Assembly: GCA_965662365.1 (NCBI GenBank)
Contig: CBFIHR010000002.1
Coordinates: 1-64,000, forward strand
Source: CAWVWD01 sp965662365
Lineage (GTDB): Bacteria > Bacteroidota > Bacteroidia > Chitinophagales > Saprospiraceae
Length of the DNA stretch: 64,000 nucleotides
Reading direction: 5' to 3'
The position numbers and the translations under genes were made by a program. Numbering within the stretch: the first letter of the stretch is position 1; every line of letters starts with the position of its first letter. Positions 53,613-62,936 of this stretch are shown here, piece by piece. The notes beneath the pieces were generated by a model. That model did not search any database, had not been told where the DNA came from, and saw nothing but the letters and a program-made list of their open reading frames with translations.

Positions 53613-56600
53613 ATGAAAAAACTAACATATCTCCTAATTTCATTTTGTTTGCCAATACTTAGCTTTGGGCAAGGTGCAGCGGTAGAATTTGGCAAAAATC
53701 GAGTGCAATATCACGACTTCGAATGGTGGCAATACGAATCCGATAATTTTACGACTTACTGGTATAGAGGTGGTCAAAACATTGGGCAAGCAGCTGTTCA
53801 AATTGCGGAGTTAGATTATGACGAGATTCGGACAATGCTTGAATATCGTATCAATGATAAAATTGAGTTGTTGGTTTATACCGATTTGACGGACTTAAAG
53901 CAAAGTAATGTCGGTAATGATGAAGTTTTTCTTAGTTCAAATGGTTCTACGAAAATCGTTGGTAATAAGGTATTTATTTATTTCGATGGCAATCATGTTA
54001 ATTTGCGTAAGCAAATCAGACAGGGAACAGCACAAGTGTTGTTGAATAATATGATGTTTGGGGTGAACTTGCAGGAGATTGTTCAGAATGCAGTGTTGAT
54101 GAATTTGCCAGCTTGGTTCACGAATGGTTTAGTGAATTATATCGGTGATAATGTTCCCGGGCAAAATGGTTGGAATGCAAATTTGGATAACCGTTTGAGG
54201 GATTTGATTCAATCGGGAGAGGTGAGAAGTTTTGAAGATTTGATAGCGATTGATCCGACTTTTGCCGGACATTCGTTTTGGTATTTTATTGGTGAAAATT
54301 ATGGTAAATCGACGGTTTCTAATTTATTGTATTTGACTCGCATCAATCGTAGTGTTGAAAGCGGCTTTTTATATGTTTTAGGTGGAAGTTACTATGAAAC
54401 AATGATAAACTGGAAACGCTTTTTTGATAATAAATATGTCGAAAATGAGTTGAGGGCTGATTTTGCGGAAGCGAATAAAATAGATTATAAAAATAAAAAA
54501 AACATTCCTATTACTCAGGTGAAAATTTCTCCTGATGGAAAACGAATCGCTTATGTCCAAAATGAAATAGGAAAATATACTGTTTTTGTGCAGGATATTG
54601 AGTCGGGTGCAAGAACGGCTATTAAAAAAGAGGGGAATAAAAATATTTTTCAAGCGACGGATTATAATTATCCGTTATTATCCTGGACAGCTGATAATCA
54701 GCGTTTGGGCGTTGTATTCGAGAAACGAGACGAGTTAAAGTTGATGATGTATAATGTGGTGAGTAAAAAAGCGGAAGTTGATGATTTTCCGCCTCGATAC
54801 GAGCGAATATTGAGTTTTGATTTTTACGATAGCCGTCAAGTGGTTTTTTCGGCATTAGAAAAAGGTTATTCGGACATATATATTTATGATATTAAAACGA
54901 AGGGAGCAAAGCAGATTACAAATGATTTTTACGATGATTTAGAACCTGCTTTTGTGAAAATTGGCGGTCGGAAAGGTATTGTATTTTCATCAAATCGTAC
55001 GGATTCGTTATTGGTATCGCAGAGAATTGACACGATTTTACCGATTTTAAACTTCGATATTTGGTATTATGACCTGGAAACTAAAGGCTTGAAAGAGTTG
55101 GTACAAATCACAAATACGCCTTTGGCAAATGAGTATCAACCGATTGCGATTGATGAGCGTTATTTTGGGTTTTTATCAGATCAAAGCGGCATCACGAATC
55201 GTTATATTGGGTATATTGATACGGTGTTTGCGTATGATGAGCGAGTTTATTTACTAAAAGGTGCAGCTGAAGAAATCGTTTTACATGTAGATTCTACGTT
55301 AGGCGTTGCCGCCGAAAATATTGATACGACCTTTGTGCGTTCGATTTATAAACCAAAGGGTTTTACGTATGCTAATTCAAATTATAATCGTTCTGTTTTA
55401 GGGCAACATACCGCACCGAGAGTCGGTAAAGTAATACAATTGGTACAAAAAGATAATGCGTATTCTTTTTATATTGATGAACTTATGGTGGATAAAAAAG
55501 TCAGAACGATACCGACTGAATTTATGCAGCGTCAAGAAAGATTATATCAAGAAAGTATTCAGAAAGAAGTAGAAGCCGAAAGGGTAGAAGAGGAGATAAA
55601 GGAAAAATTAAACCCGGAAACGGTGAATCCTTTTTTCCAAAGTGAGTTTGAAGAAGCGAATAACAAGGATAAAGAGAAGGCGACTAAAACAGATAGCGTC
55701 CCGCCTGTAAAGGTCGAGCCGACTCCAAAACCAAAAGAAGATACTGGAAAAATTGATATTGATAATTATTTTTTCCAAAGTGAGTTTGAAAATGTAGAAG
55801 CAGAACAAGCCGTAGAAGTTGTTGTCGATACAGATGGCGGTGAAACAATTGTAAAACCTAAGGTTACGGTTGTGCCAACTAAAATAGAAAAACCTTCAGT
55901 TCATGAATTTAGACGTTCTCGAATTACGCCTTATCAATTGAAGTTTAGTTCTAATTTCGTTTCGACGACGTTAGATAATAGCTTATTATTTGATGGACGT
56001 ATTCCGTTTACAAGCGAAAATCAATTTTATACTTATCCGACAGTAGGGATTTTATTGATGGGCAATATTGATGATTTATTTGAAGATTATCGTATTCAAG
56101 CAGGAGTTCGTATTCCGACGACTTTCAATGGTGCGGAATATTTTGTGACGGTTTCTGATTTGAGTAAACGACTGGATAAGCGGTATTCATTTTATCGTCG
56201 TTCTATTCGTGATAATGAGCCAATGATTTTAACTGGGCGTTTAGGGCCAACTCAATCTGCTGGAACATATATTTATGATGATGCAATTGTTCAAACGGCA
56301 TCAAATTTAGTGGAGGCACAGTTCAAATATCCGTTAGATATTTTCACGAGTATTCGAGGTACGGCGACTTTTCGTACGGATAGTCGTAATTTTCTGGCTA
56401 ATAACTTTTTGACACTTGACCAAACTCCGTTGCAAGAACAACGGATTGGAGCGAAAGCGGAATATGTTTTTGATAATACTTTTGATGTCAAAATGAATAT
56501 TAAAAATGGTACACGTTATAAAATATACAGCGAAGTACAAAAGCGTTTTTCGGTTAGTTTGGATAATGAAGAGGGTTTGGTCACGGATTTTCAAGATGGC

Positions 56601-57224
56601 TGGTTAGGAATTGTTGGAGTTGATGCGAGACATTATCAGCGTTTAGATAAACACTCGATTTTAGCTTTTAGGTTTTCTGGAGCGACCTCGTTTGGAGATG
56701 AAAAAATCTTGTATTATTTAGGTGGAACGGATAATTTGTTAGTACCTACGGAACTTAGTGGGAGAAGATTTGAAACAGATATTCCTGTTGACCCGACAGT
56801 TGGTTACGCTTATCAAGCTTTAGCAACAAACCTGAGAGGTTTTGGAAGTAATATTCGTAACGGAAATTCTTTTGCAGTGGCTAATACCGAGTTGCGAGTT
56901 CCTCTATTTAGTTATTTTTCTAATCGTCCAATGAAGTCATCGTTTGTTCGTAACTTTCAAGTAGTTGGCTTTTTTGATATAGGAACAGCATGGGTCGGTT
57001 TGTCGCCGTTTAATGACGAAAATCCTTTGAATACCGTAGTTATCGACAGAGGTAGTTATACTATAAAGGTGAATTACTTTCGTAATCCGATTGTATCAGG
57101 TTATGGCGTTGGTTTCCGTACGACGGTATTTGGTTACTTTGTACGATTGGATTTTGCGAGAGGTATTGAGACCGGAATTGTTCAAGATAGAAGAGTTTAT
57201 TTATCATTAGGTACAGATTTTTAG
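53613..57224 (+). CDS. TolB-like propeller protein with C-terminal outer-membrane barrel
   Basis: Start at MKKLTYLLISFCLPILSFGQ (ATG 53613), a signal peptide. The 1203-residue protein has an M1-peptidase-like N-terminal region (about 25-290), without an HExxH motif that I can see, PD40/TolB-type propeller repeats (ITQVKISPDGKRIAYVQN, LGVVFEKRDELKLMMYN, about 300-620), a charged linker (about 640-760) with a duplicated FFQSEFE motif, and an outer-membrane beta-barrel (about 770-1203) ending in Phe. It resembles the large 'PD40 + surface antigen' proteins of Bacteroidota. Function unknown. Confidence 0.75.
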   Translation: MKKLTYLLISFCLPILSFGQGAAVEFGKNRVQYHDFEWWQYESDNFTTYWYRGGQNIGQAAVQIAELDYDEIRTMLEYRINDKIELLVYTDLTDLKQSNVGNDEVFLSSNGSTKIVGNKVFIYFDGNHVNLRKQIRQGTAQVLLNNMMFGVNLQEIVQNAVLMNLPAWFTNGLVNYIGDNVPGQNGWNANLDNRLRDLIQSGEVRSFEDLIAIDPTFAGHSFWYFIGENYGKSTVSNLLYLTRINRSVESGFLYVLGGSYYETMINWKRFFDNKYVENELRADFAEANKIDYKNKKNIPITQVKISPDGKRIAYVQNEIGKYTVFVQDIESGARTAIKKEGNKNIFQATDYNYPLLSWTADNQRLGVVFEKRDELKLMMYNVVSKKAEVDDFPPRYERILSFDFYDSRQVVFSALEKGYSDIYIYDIKTKGAKQITNDFYDDLEPAFVKIGGRKGIVFSSNRTDSLLVSQRIDTILPILNFDIWYYDLETKGLKELVQITNTPLANEYQPIAIDERYFGFLSDQSGITNRYIGYIDTVFAYDERVYLLKGAAEEIVLHVDSTLGVAAENIDTTFVRSIYKPKGFTYANSNYNRSVLGQHTAPRVGKVIQLVQKDNAYSFYIDELMVDKKVRTIPTEFMQRQERLYQESIQKEVEAERVEEEIKEKLNPETVNPFFQSEFEEANNKDKEKATKTDSVPPVKVEPTPKPKEDTGKIDIDNYFFQSEFENVEAEQAVEVVVDTDGGETIVKPKVTVVPTKIEKPSVHEFRRSRITPYQLKFSSNFVSTTLDNSLLFDGRIPFTSENQFYTYPTVGILLMGNIDDLFEDYRIQAGVRIPTTFNGAEYFVTVSDLSKRLDKRYSFYRRSIRDNEPMILTGRLGPTQSAGTYIYDDAIVQTASNLVEAQFKYPLDIFTSIRGTATFRTDSRNFLANNFLTLDQTPLQEQRIGAKAEYVFDNTFDVKMNIKNGTRYKIYSEVQKRFSVSLDNEEGLVTDFQDGWLGIVGVDARHYQRLDKHSILAFRFSGATSFGDEKILYYLGGTDNLLVPTELSGRRFETDIPVDPTVGYAYQALATNLRGFGSNIRNGNSFAVANTELRVPLFSYFSNRPMKSSFVRNFQVVGFFDIGTAWVGLSPFNDENPLNTVVIDRGSYTIKVNYFRNPIVSGYGVGFRTTVFGYFVRLDFARGIETGIVQDRRVYLSLGTDF

Positions 57225-57275
57225 AATAAATTATCAGAGAAAATTATTGTATATTTTTAATCAGTATTTCAAATT

Positions 57276-57330
57276 GGCTTGATCGATTTTTCATGGCGAA
57301 ATGCCTAAAATCAATCAAGCCTTATTTTTT
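57276..57330 (+). terminator. Rho-independent terminator after the TolB-like gene
   Basis: GGCTTGATCGATTTT pairs with AAAATCAATCAAGCC (14 of 15), followed by TTATTTTTTT. Confidence 0.8.
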
Positions 57331-57562
57331 TGACAAACCTTGGGGATCGTTTTTTTAATAATGAAAAGAAACAGAATATTTTAATGACAAATATTATTTA
57401 ATAAATAAGGTGTTGTACGAAATAAAATTTTAAGTAAAATAACTCGGTACATTTGCCATAGGTGGAAAAAACCACAGTATATTTTGTGATAGAACGGTAT
57501 TTTAAGACAAATTCTTCGGAATAAAGTGATGAAAAATAAGAATCAAGTCTCCAGAAAAATTG

Positions 57563-57570
57563 TACTTTTG
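57563..57570 (+). promoter_or_regulatory. Candidate promoter (-7 element) of the alkaline phosphatase gene
   Basis: TACTTTTG perfect -7 element. Start near 57577, leader about 115 nt. A second candidate is TACATTTG at 57448-57455. Confidence 0.4.
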
Positions 57571-57692
57571 TGGCTAAATTATTTGCGATAGGTATGATAT
57601 TTCTTAATAAATAAGAAACGATTTGTTCGAAAATAGGATTTCGAATGTCAAACCTATTGATATTATGCTAAATATTTGAATAAAAAACTTAG

Positions 57693-58787
57693 ATGAGATA
57701 CTTTTTTTCAATCATTATATTATTACTTTTTAGCACTTGTACGAAGCAACAAGTCGATAGCGTAAAAGCGTCAAATAAAGTACCAGAAGTCAAAAATATT
57801 ATCTTATTAATTGGTGACGGAATGGGCGTAACGCAGATTACCGCAGGTATGTACATGAACGGTAATACCTTGAATTTAGAACGTTGCAAAGTTGTGGGTT
57901 TACACAAATCGACAGCCTCAAACAACCTGGTTACGGATTCTGCTGCCGGAGCAACTGCTTTTGCTTGCGGTAAAAAAACTTACAACGGGGCAATTGGCGT
58001 CGGGCCAGACAAACAGCCGATAAAAACTATATTAGAATATGCCGAAGAAAAAGGGTTGGCTACCGGCTTAGTCGCGACTTCGACCATCACACACGCAACG
58101 CCTGCCTCATTTATCGCTCACGTCGAACAGCGTAAAATGATGGAAGCAATTGCTGCTGATTTTATGAAAACAGAAGTTGATTTATTCATTGGTGGTGGAA
58201 AAAAATATTTTGATAATCGTGATGATAATCGAAACTTATCTAATGAATTGAGAGAAAAAGGCTATTTTATTAGTGACTTTGTAACAGATGATTTGACCAC
58301 TTTAGAATTGCCAAAAGATAAAAATGTTGGTTATTTTACTGCAAATGATAATCCGTTGCCAGCTTATCAAGGTCGTGATTATATCGGCGTTGCTACAGAA
58401 AAAGCCATCAATTATTTAGATCAAAAAAACGATAACGGTTTCTTTTTAATGGTCGAAGGGAGCCAAATAGATTGGGGAGGACACGCTAACAACTCGGATT
58501 ATATTATTTCCGAGGTTATTGACTTTGATAAGGCGGTGAAGGCAGCTTTAGATTTTGCGGAGAAGGATGGTAACACTTTAGTTGTCATCACTGCTGATCA
58601 TGAAACTGGCGGCTATGCGATTAATAAAGGAAGTACAATGGATTCGTTGGTTACTGCATTCACGACGGATTATCACACCGCAGATTTAATCCCCGTATTT
58701 GCCTTCGGGCCAAAAGCAGCTGATTTCGGAGGTATTTATGAAAATACTGCTATTTTTGATAAAATGATGAAGGCACTATTTCATTAG
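57693..58787 (+). CDS. Alkaline phosphatase (PhoA-type) lipoprotein
   Basis: The 364-residue protein has a lipoprotein signal (LLLFSTC), VKNIILLIGDGMG (metal Asp), TDSAAGATAFACG (nucleophile Ser), a THATPASFIAH block, MVEGSQIDWGGHANN and VVITADHETGGY (metal ligands). It hydrolyses phosphomonoesters in the periplasm or at the surface. No Pho box is identifiable. DUF4293 follows 65 bp later. Confidence 0.93.
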   Translation: MRYFFSIIILLLFSTCTKQQVDSVKASNKVPEVKNIILLIGDGMGVTQITAGMYMNGNTLNLERCKVVGLHKSTASNNLVTDSAAGATAFACGKKTYNGAIGVGPDKQPIKTILEYAEEKGLATGLVATSTITHATPASFIAHVEQRKMMEAIAADFMKTEVDLFIGGGKKYFDNRDDNRNLSNELREKGYFISDFVTDDLTTLELPKDKNVGYFTANDNPLPAYQGRDYIGVATEKAINYLDQKNDNGFFLMVEGSQIDWGGHANNSDYIISEVIDFDKAVKAALDFAEKDGNTLVVITADHETGGYAINKGSTMDSLVTAFTTDYHTADLIPVFAFGPKAADFGGIYENTAIFDKMMKALFH

Positions 58788-58821
58788 CCAGTATTTAGTG
58801 AACCGTTTTTAATAAAAAATA

Positions 58822-58850
58822 TCTAACGTCAAAAAATCTAATATCTAAAA
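58822..58850. repeat. Degenerate heptamer array (TCTAAYR)
   Basis: TCTAACG, an A-rich break, then TCTAATA, TCTAAAA, ending two bases before the DUF4293 ATG. Only one arm remains. Same word as 23161-23233 and 53517-53594. Confidence 0.6.
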
Positions 58851-58852
58851 AA

Positions 58853-59296
58853 ATGATACAAAGAATACAATCAATTTATTTGTTAGTCGCCTCAGCGTGT
58901 AGTTTTGCATTATTTGGTTTTCCCTTTGCATCGGTTGATAAAAAAGTCGCCGACTCAGCTCTATTTAGCAATGATACTGTTTATAATCTCAGCGATAATA
59001 CCGCTTTATTAGCGATTTACGTTTTAACTGGAGTCGTTGCTTTTGCAGCCATATTTTTATTCAGTAATCGCAATCGTCAAAAAACTGTTGCTGGGGTTGC
59101 CGCTGCTTTTAACCTTATCGGAATTGCTTTTGCTGTGATTGTGTTGATGCAAGATTCAGTAATGGATTCGGCAGCTGTACCAAATTATGGTATCGGTCTT
59201 TATACGCCTATTCTTGGGTTAATTTTGATTTTGTTAGCAGTGCGTGCGATTGCGAAAGATGAGAAGATGGTGCGTAGTATGGATAGGTTGAGGTAG
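58853..59296 (+). CDS. DUF4293 family membrane protein
   Basis: The 147-residue protein has four hydrophobic helices and the DUF4293 pattern MIQRIQSIYLLVA, ending DEKMVRSMDRLR, which is family-typical. Bacteroidota-specific inner-membrane protein of unknown function. Confidence 0.9.
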   Translation: MIQRIQSIYLLVASACSFALFGFPFASVDKKVADSALFSNDTVYNLSDNTALLAIYVLTGVVAFAAIFLFSNRNRQKTVAGVAAAFNLIGIAFAVIVLMQDSVMDSAAVPNYGIGLYTPILGLILILLAVRAIAKDEKMVRSMDRLR

Positions 59297-59401
59297 AGGT
59301 TGGCGACTGTGGCACAAAAGTCCAAAGTATATATTAAAAAACATCGTTCAAAAAATAGAACCACAAAAAATCCTGAAATATTCAGATAAAAGATCTTTAC
59401 A

Positions 59402-59432
59402 AAAAAAGCGAATGATTTTCATTCGCTTTTTT
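59402..59432. terminator. Bidirectional terminator
   Basis: AAAAAAGCGAATGA / TCATTCGCTTTTTT with a 3-nt loop between the convergent DUF4293 and dehydrogenase-subunit genes. Confidence 0.85.
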
Positions 59433-59457
59433 GTTTGTGTCACTAAAAAACCGCTGG

Positions 59458-60051
59458 CTAAACCCATTCATTCGCCCAAGTTCGACCTTCACCAGCGTCT
59501 GTCATCGGTACACAGCCTTGAAAAGGACCAGGAACAGCCACATGCTGTAAGACCTGCGTACAACCAGCTTCGGTCATAAAGAAAGTACTCAAGACACTAT
59601 TTTTCGCATTAAACCAGAAAATTTCTTGCGAATTTGTGCCGCTTTCTCTTGCCTTGTAGGCAGCCTCTTCGACTGTCGTCAAATAATTGTCCCGTTCTTC
59701 GTCCGTCATTTTAGTAAATGACTTACCATTTGCGGTGTTACAATCGGCTTCGAAAGCATCGACTTGAGCTGCAAAATTTTTAGCATCCTCCTTAGAATAA
59801 TAATTGGCTATAATTTCATCAATAAGATTCGCTACTTTGGCATCTTTCGCACCAGGAGTATCTGTCTTAGGCATGATGCGTTCTGCCAATTCATTAAAAA
59901 CATCAAATTGTTGTGGAGTGAAAAACTGTAATCCTTCGCTAACTGAACTCGCTTCAGTTTCGCAACTTTGCAAAAATGCTGTTGCAAAAGGAGCAGAAAT
60001 CGCTGCACCAGTTAAGAGTGCAACTCGTCGTAAAGCATCTCTTCTATCCAT
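59458..60051 (-). CDS. Gluconate 2-dehydrogenase subunit 3-like protein (Tat signal)
   Basis: The 197-residue protein has a twin-arginine signal (MDRRDALRRVALLTGAAI) with a lipoprotein-like end (FLQSC), and the subunit-3 pattern FTPQQFDVFNELAERIMPKTDTPGAKDAKV and EIFWFNAKNSVLS. It is the small subunit that in such dehydrogenases carries the GMC subunit through the Tat system. It lies downstream of the GMC gene (60124-61839), separated by a heptamer hairpin. Confidence 0.9.
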   Translation of the reverse strand: MDRRDALRRVALLTGAAISAPFATAFLQSCETEASSVSEGLQFFTPQQFDVFNELAERIMPKTDTPGAKDAKVANLIDEIIANYYSKEDAKNFAAQVDAFEADCNTANGKSFTKMTDEERDNYLTTVEEAAYKARESGTNSQEIFWFNAKNSVLSTFFMTEAGCTQVLQHVAVPGPFQGCVPMTDAGEGRTWANEWV

Positions 60052-60065
60052 TTTTATATAAGTAT

Positions 60066-60122
60066 GAAGTGTAAGGTGTAAAGTGTGAAGTGCGACACCT
60101 CACATTTTACACCTCACACTTA
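60066..60122. repeat. Inverted heptamer arrays (RARGTGT / ACACYTY) filling the gap between dehydrogenase subunit genes
   Basis: Four 7-bp units RARGTGY (60066-60093), one base, then ACACCTC, ACATTTT, ACACCTC, ACACTTA (60095-60122). The GMC stop codon starts at 60124 and the next gene's ATG is at 60051. The arms face each other almost without a spacer. Confidence 0.8.
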
Positions 60123-60123
60123 A

Positions 60124-61839
60124 TTATAAGTTTTGTTTCTTTAATTGTTCCACGGCATAATTCGCAGCACGAGCTGTTAAGGCCATATAGGTTAAGGAAG
60201 GATTCACGCAAGAACCTGACGTCAAACACGCACCGTCTGTGACAAACACATTTTCTGCTCCCCAAACTTGATTATTACCGTTTAATACAGAAGTTTTGCG
60301 GTCACGTCCCATACGAGCCGTTCCCATTTCGTGAATACCCAAACCGATGCCATAAGAATAATCGTAAGACTGTACATTTTTACCACCAGCCGCTTCTAAT
60401 ATTTCGACGGCAGAGGCTTTCATATCTTCACGCATTTTCAGCTCATTTTCTTTGATTTCTGTATTAAAATCAATCGTCGGTAATCCCCAAGCGTCTAATT
60501 TATCATAGTTGAGTTGCATGAAATTATCCTCATAAGGTAAGATTTCTCCAAACCCGTTCAAATTCATTCCCCAGCCGCCGGGTGCTTGTACGGCTTCCTT
60601 CAGTGACGCTCCGAAACCTTTACCTTCTGCGGCCTCATACCAACTACCACGACTTCCGCCACCTTGATAACCAAATCCACGTAGGTAATCTTGATTAGTT
60701 TTTCCGCCTAAGTTTCGGAAACGAGGAATATAAATACCATTCGGACGACGACCAACAAAATACTGATCTTCAAAACCATCAAATTCTGCTCTTGCCCCAG
60801 CTTTAAAGTGATGATCCATTAGGTTTTTACCTAATTGACCGCTTTCGTTACCTAAACCATCAGGGTGAGCCTCATTTTTTGATTGCATCAAAATAGAAGT
60901 CGAAGCGACAGCAGAAGCACATAAGAAAACGACTTTTGCATAATATTCAATACTTTCTTTAGTTTCTTTATCAATGATGCGAACGCCGGTCGCTTTGCCA
61001 GTTTCCTTGTCGTAAAGTACTTCAGCACCAATTGAAAATGGGCGAATCGTTAAATTACCAGTTGCTTCAGCAGCAGGTAGTGTCGCTGATTGCGAACTAA
61101 AATACGCACCATACGGACAACCTCGCATACAACGATTCCTCGACTGACATTGTCCACGACCATTGTGTGCTTGTGTTAAATGTGCAGTACGCCCAATCGT
61201 CATAATTCTATCATCGAACTTCTTTTTGATGCGTTTTGCAACCTCTGCCTCGATACAATTGAAATCCATTGGTGGCAAAAACTCACTGTCAGGCAATTGT
61301 GGCAAGTTTTCTTTGCGACCGCTAATTCCCGCAAATTTTTCAACATATGAATACCACGGTGCAATATCTTTATAGCGAATTGGCCAATCAACAGCGATAC
61401 CGTCTTTCATATTTGCCTCAAAGTCATAATCTGACCAACGGTAACATTGACGCCCCCAAACTAATGAACGTCCACCAACTTGATAGCCTCGAATCCAATC
61501 GAAACGCTTATCATTGATTTCGTTATAAGGATGTTCTGAATCTTTGACAAAGAAGTGTTTGTGTTGTTCTCTGACGGTGTAACCTGTACGGTTTTGTTTT
61601 GGATAATGTTCGTCAATGACAGGTTGAGGAACTCGACCGCCATTTTTAAATTCCCAAACTTCCATATTGGCCGTTGGATAATCTTTAATATGTTTGACAT
61701 CACGACCACGTTCTAAAACGATAGTTTTTAGGCCTTTTTCGCAAAGTTCCTTAGCAGCCCAACCACCACTGATTCCCGAGCCAACAACGATAGCGTCGTA
61801 AGTTCGGTCTTTTTTACTCTTTCCGTTTATGTTACTCAT
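60124..61839 (-). CDS. GMC-type flavoprotein dehydrogenase, Fe-S-containing alpha-subunit type
   Basis: The 571-residue protein has the FAD motif AIVVGSGISGGWAAKEL, the GMC block GGRSLVWGRQCYRWSDYDF, the Cys cluster C231-x5-C237-x3-C241 (QCQSRNRCMRGC) like that of FAD glucose dehydrogenases, where it binds a 3Fe-4S centre, and the C-terminal catalytic HEMGTARMG and VTDGACLTSGSCVNPSLTYMAL. Probably a periplasmic sugar or alcohol dehydrogenase exported with the subunit-3 partner. A cytochrome c subunit is not encoded nearby. Confidence 0.9.
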   Translation of the reverse strand: MSNINGKSKKDRTYDAIVVGSGISGGWAAKELCEKGLKTIVLERGRDVKHIKDYPTANMEVWEFKNGGRVPQPVIDEHYPKQNRTGYTVREQHKHFFVKDSEHPYNEINDKRFDWIRGYQVGGRSLVWGRQCYRWSDYDFEANMKDGIAVDWPIRYKDIAPWYSYVEKFAGISGRKENLPQLPDSEFLPPMDFNCIEAEVAKRIKKKFDDRIMTIGRTAHLTQAHNGRGQCQSRNRCMRGCPYGAYFSSQSATLPAAEATGNLTIRPFSIGAEVLYDKETGKATGVRIIDKETKESIEYYAKVVFLCASAVASTSILMQSKNEAHPDGLGNESGQLGKNLMDHHFKAGARAEFDGFEDQYFVGRRPNGIYIPRFRNLGGKTNQDYLRGFGYQGGGSRGSWYEAAEGKGFGASLKEAVQAPGGWGMNLNGFGEILPYEDNFMQLNYDKLDAWGLPTIDFNTEIKENELKMREDMKASAVEILEAAGGKNVQSYDYSYGIGLGIHEMGTARMGRDRKTSVLNGNNQVWGAENVFVTDGACLTSGSCVNPSLTYMALTARAANYAVEQLKKQNL

Positions 61840-61944
61840 AATTTGTTTATGTAATGTTGTAATCGTTTGGTTACCAATTTTTTATAATTTTTATTTTTAT
61901 ATTTCTCAATAAATGGAACCACCTATTTATTAATAACAAAGAGG

Positions 61945-61952
61945 CAAATTTA
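61945..61952 (-). promoter_or_regulatory. Candidate promoter (-7 element) of the GMC operon
   Basis: On the minus strand TAAATTTG, a perfect -7 element, about 105 nt before the GMC ATG at 61839. Confidence 0.4.
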
Positions 61953-62125
61953 GTAATAAAACAATTCAACAGTTTTTTTATTTGGTTACAAATAAATTTC
62001 GGTGGCAACTTACCAAATATTTTAATAAAAATCAAAATATCCTTTGGCTTTGTGTCTTTTTAACAATTTGTCTTGAAAACGGTAAACGCTTAACGGTTGA
62101 TAGCTGACGGCCGGGACAACATACA

Positions 62126-62164
62126 AAAATGGCTTTACTAAGCTATTTTAGTAAAGCCATTTTT
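62126..62164 (-). terminator. Terminator of the S24 regulator gene
   Basis: AAAATGGCTTTACTAA / TTAGTAAAGCCATTTT (16 bp, perfect, 7-nt loop) with A/T runs on both sides, so probably bidirectional. Confidence 0.8.
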
Positions 62165-62208
62165 TGTGTAAAACGGTCTGCTGTCAACCGTTTATCATCT
62201 GCCATTTT

Positions 62209-62913
62209 TTAATTCACACCATAAGCAGTTAAACGACATTTCACTTTTAGGATTTGAGAAACGTCTGTTAATTCTACATCGTAAGGTCGATAGATACTAT
62301 TATCTGAAATTAGGCGTAAGCCGACAGTTTGTGTACCTTTTTTGATTTGTTGAATGCGTTTTGCTACAACAACATCGGTGACAATAACATAAACGGCGTT
62401 ATCTTTCAAAGGGGTATCTCGTTCGAGGCGTTCACATATAACCATATCGCCGCTGGTAATTGTCGGCATCATACTGTCTCCACTGATTTCGATGGCAATT
62501 AATTCGCCATCCATATTTGGAATAGAAAATTTTTGCAGCTGATCGAAATAATCAGGGTTGTCAGATTCTAAAGCATAACCGGCTAAAGCTTTTTGAGAGA
62601 CGAGTGTGATATTTTTTCTACCATTGCTATTAATTCCATTCAAGTCTCTTGAAGGAATATCATTATCGTTAGCAAACATCGGCTCAATTCCACCAAAAAT
62701 GTAGTTAGCATTGACGTTGTACACCTCAAACAATTTGTTTAATTGATCGACAGTAATGTTGCGTTTTCCTTTCAGAATACTGTTTATAACATGATTGTAT
62801 GTACCTAATTCACGGGCAATGTCTGACTTGCCTTTGATTAGGTTATTTTCATCTAACGCTTTATATACCTCTCTGAAACGTTTATTGACTGGATTATTGA
62901 TAAAATCAGACAT
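62209..62913 (-). CDS. XRE/S24 family transcriptional repressor (LexA/CI-like)
   Basis: Start at MSDFINNPVNKRFREVY (ATG 62913), so the longer frame to 62967 runs through the operator. The 234-residue protein has an N-terminal helix-turn-helix (about 28-58; KSDIARELGTYNHVINSILKG), a linker with a potential Ala111-Gly112 self-cleavage site (QKALAGYALE), and an S24 domain with Ser147 (SGDSMMP) and Lys185 (VVVAKRIQ). Phage-repressor-like, probably autoregulated through the divergent operator. Confidence 0.88.
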   Translation of the reverse strand: MSDFINNPVNKRFREVYKALDENNLIKGKSDIARELGTYNHVINSILKGKRNITVDQLNKLFEVYNVNANYIFGGIEPMFANDNDIPSRDLNGINSNGRKNITLVSQKALAGYALESDNPDYFDQLQKFSIPNMDGELIAIEISGDSMMPTITSGDMVICERLERDTPLKDNAVYVIVTDVVVAKRIQQIKKGTQTVGLRLISDNSIYRPYDVELTDVSQILKVKCRLTAYGVN

Positions 62914-62936
62914 GAACAAGTAGTTTTTAATTGTTC

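Larger units (their letters stand above)
57225..57692. other. Intergenic region: terminator and promoter boxes
   Basis: Contains a terminator (57276-57330) and two perfect -7 elements, TACATTTG (57448-57455) and TACTTTTG (57563-57570). No coding frame seen. Confidence 0.55.
61840..62208. other. Intergenic region: promoter of the GMC gene and terminator of the S24 gene
   Basis: Minus-strand promoter -7 at 61945-61952 and minus-strand terminator at 62126-62164. A stuttered ACGGTNN-type tract (about 62083-62115) and its partly complementary mate (about 62170-62205) flank the terminator. No coding frame. Confidence 0.5.

Noticed and set aside
62126..62164. Possible small RNA at a perfect 16-bp hairpin
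   Set aside because: The position and flanking A/T runs fit a terminator of the S24 gene; no promoter for a separate RNA is seen.
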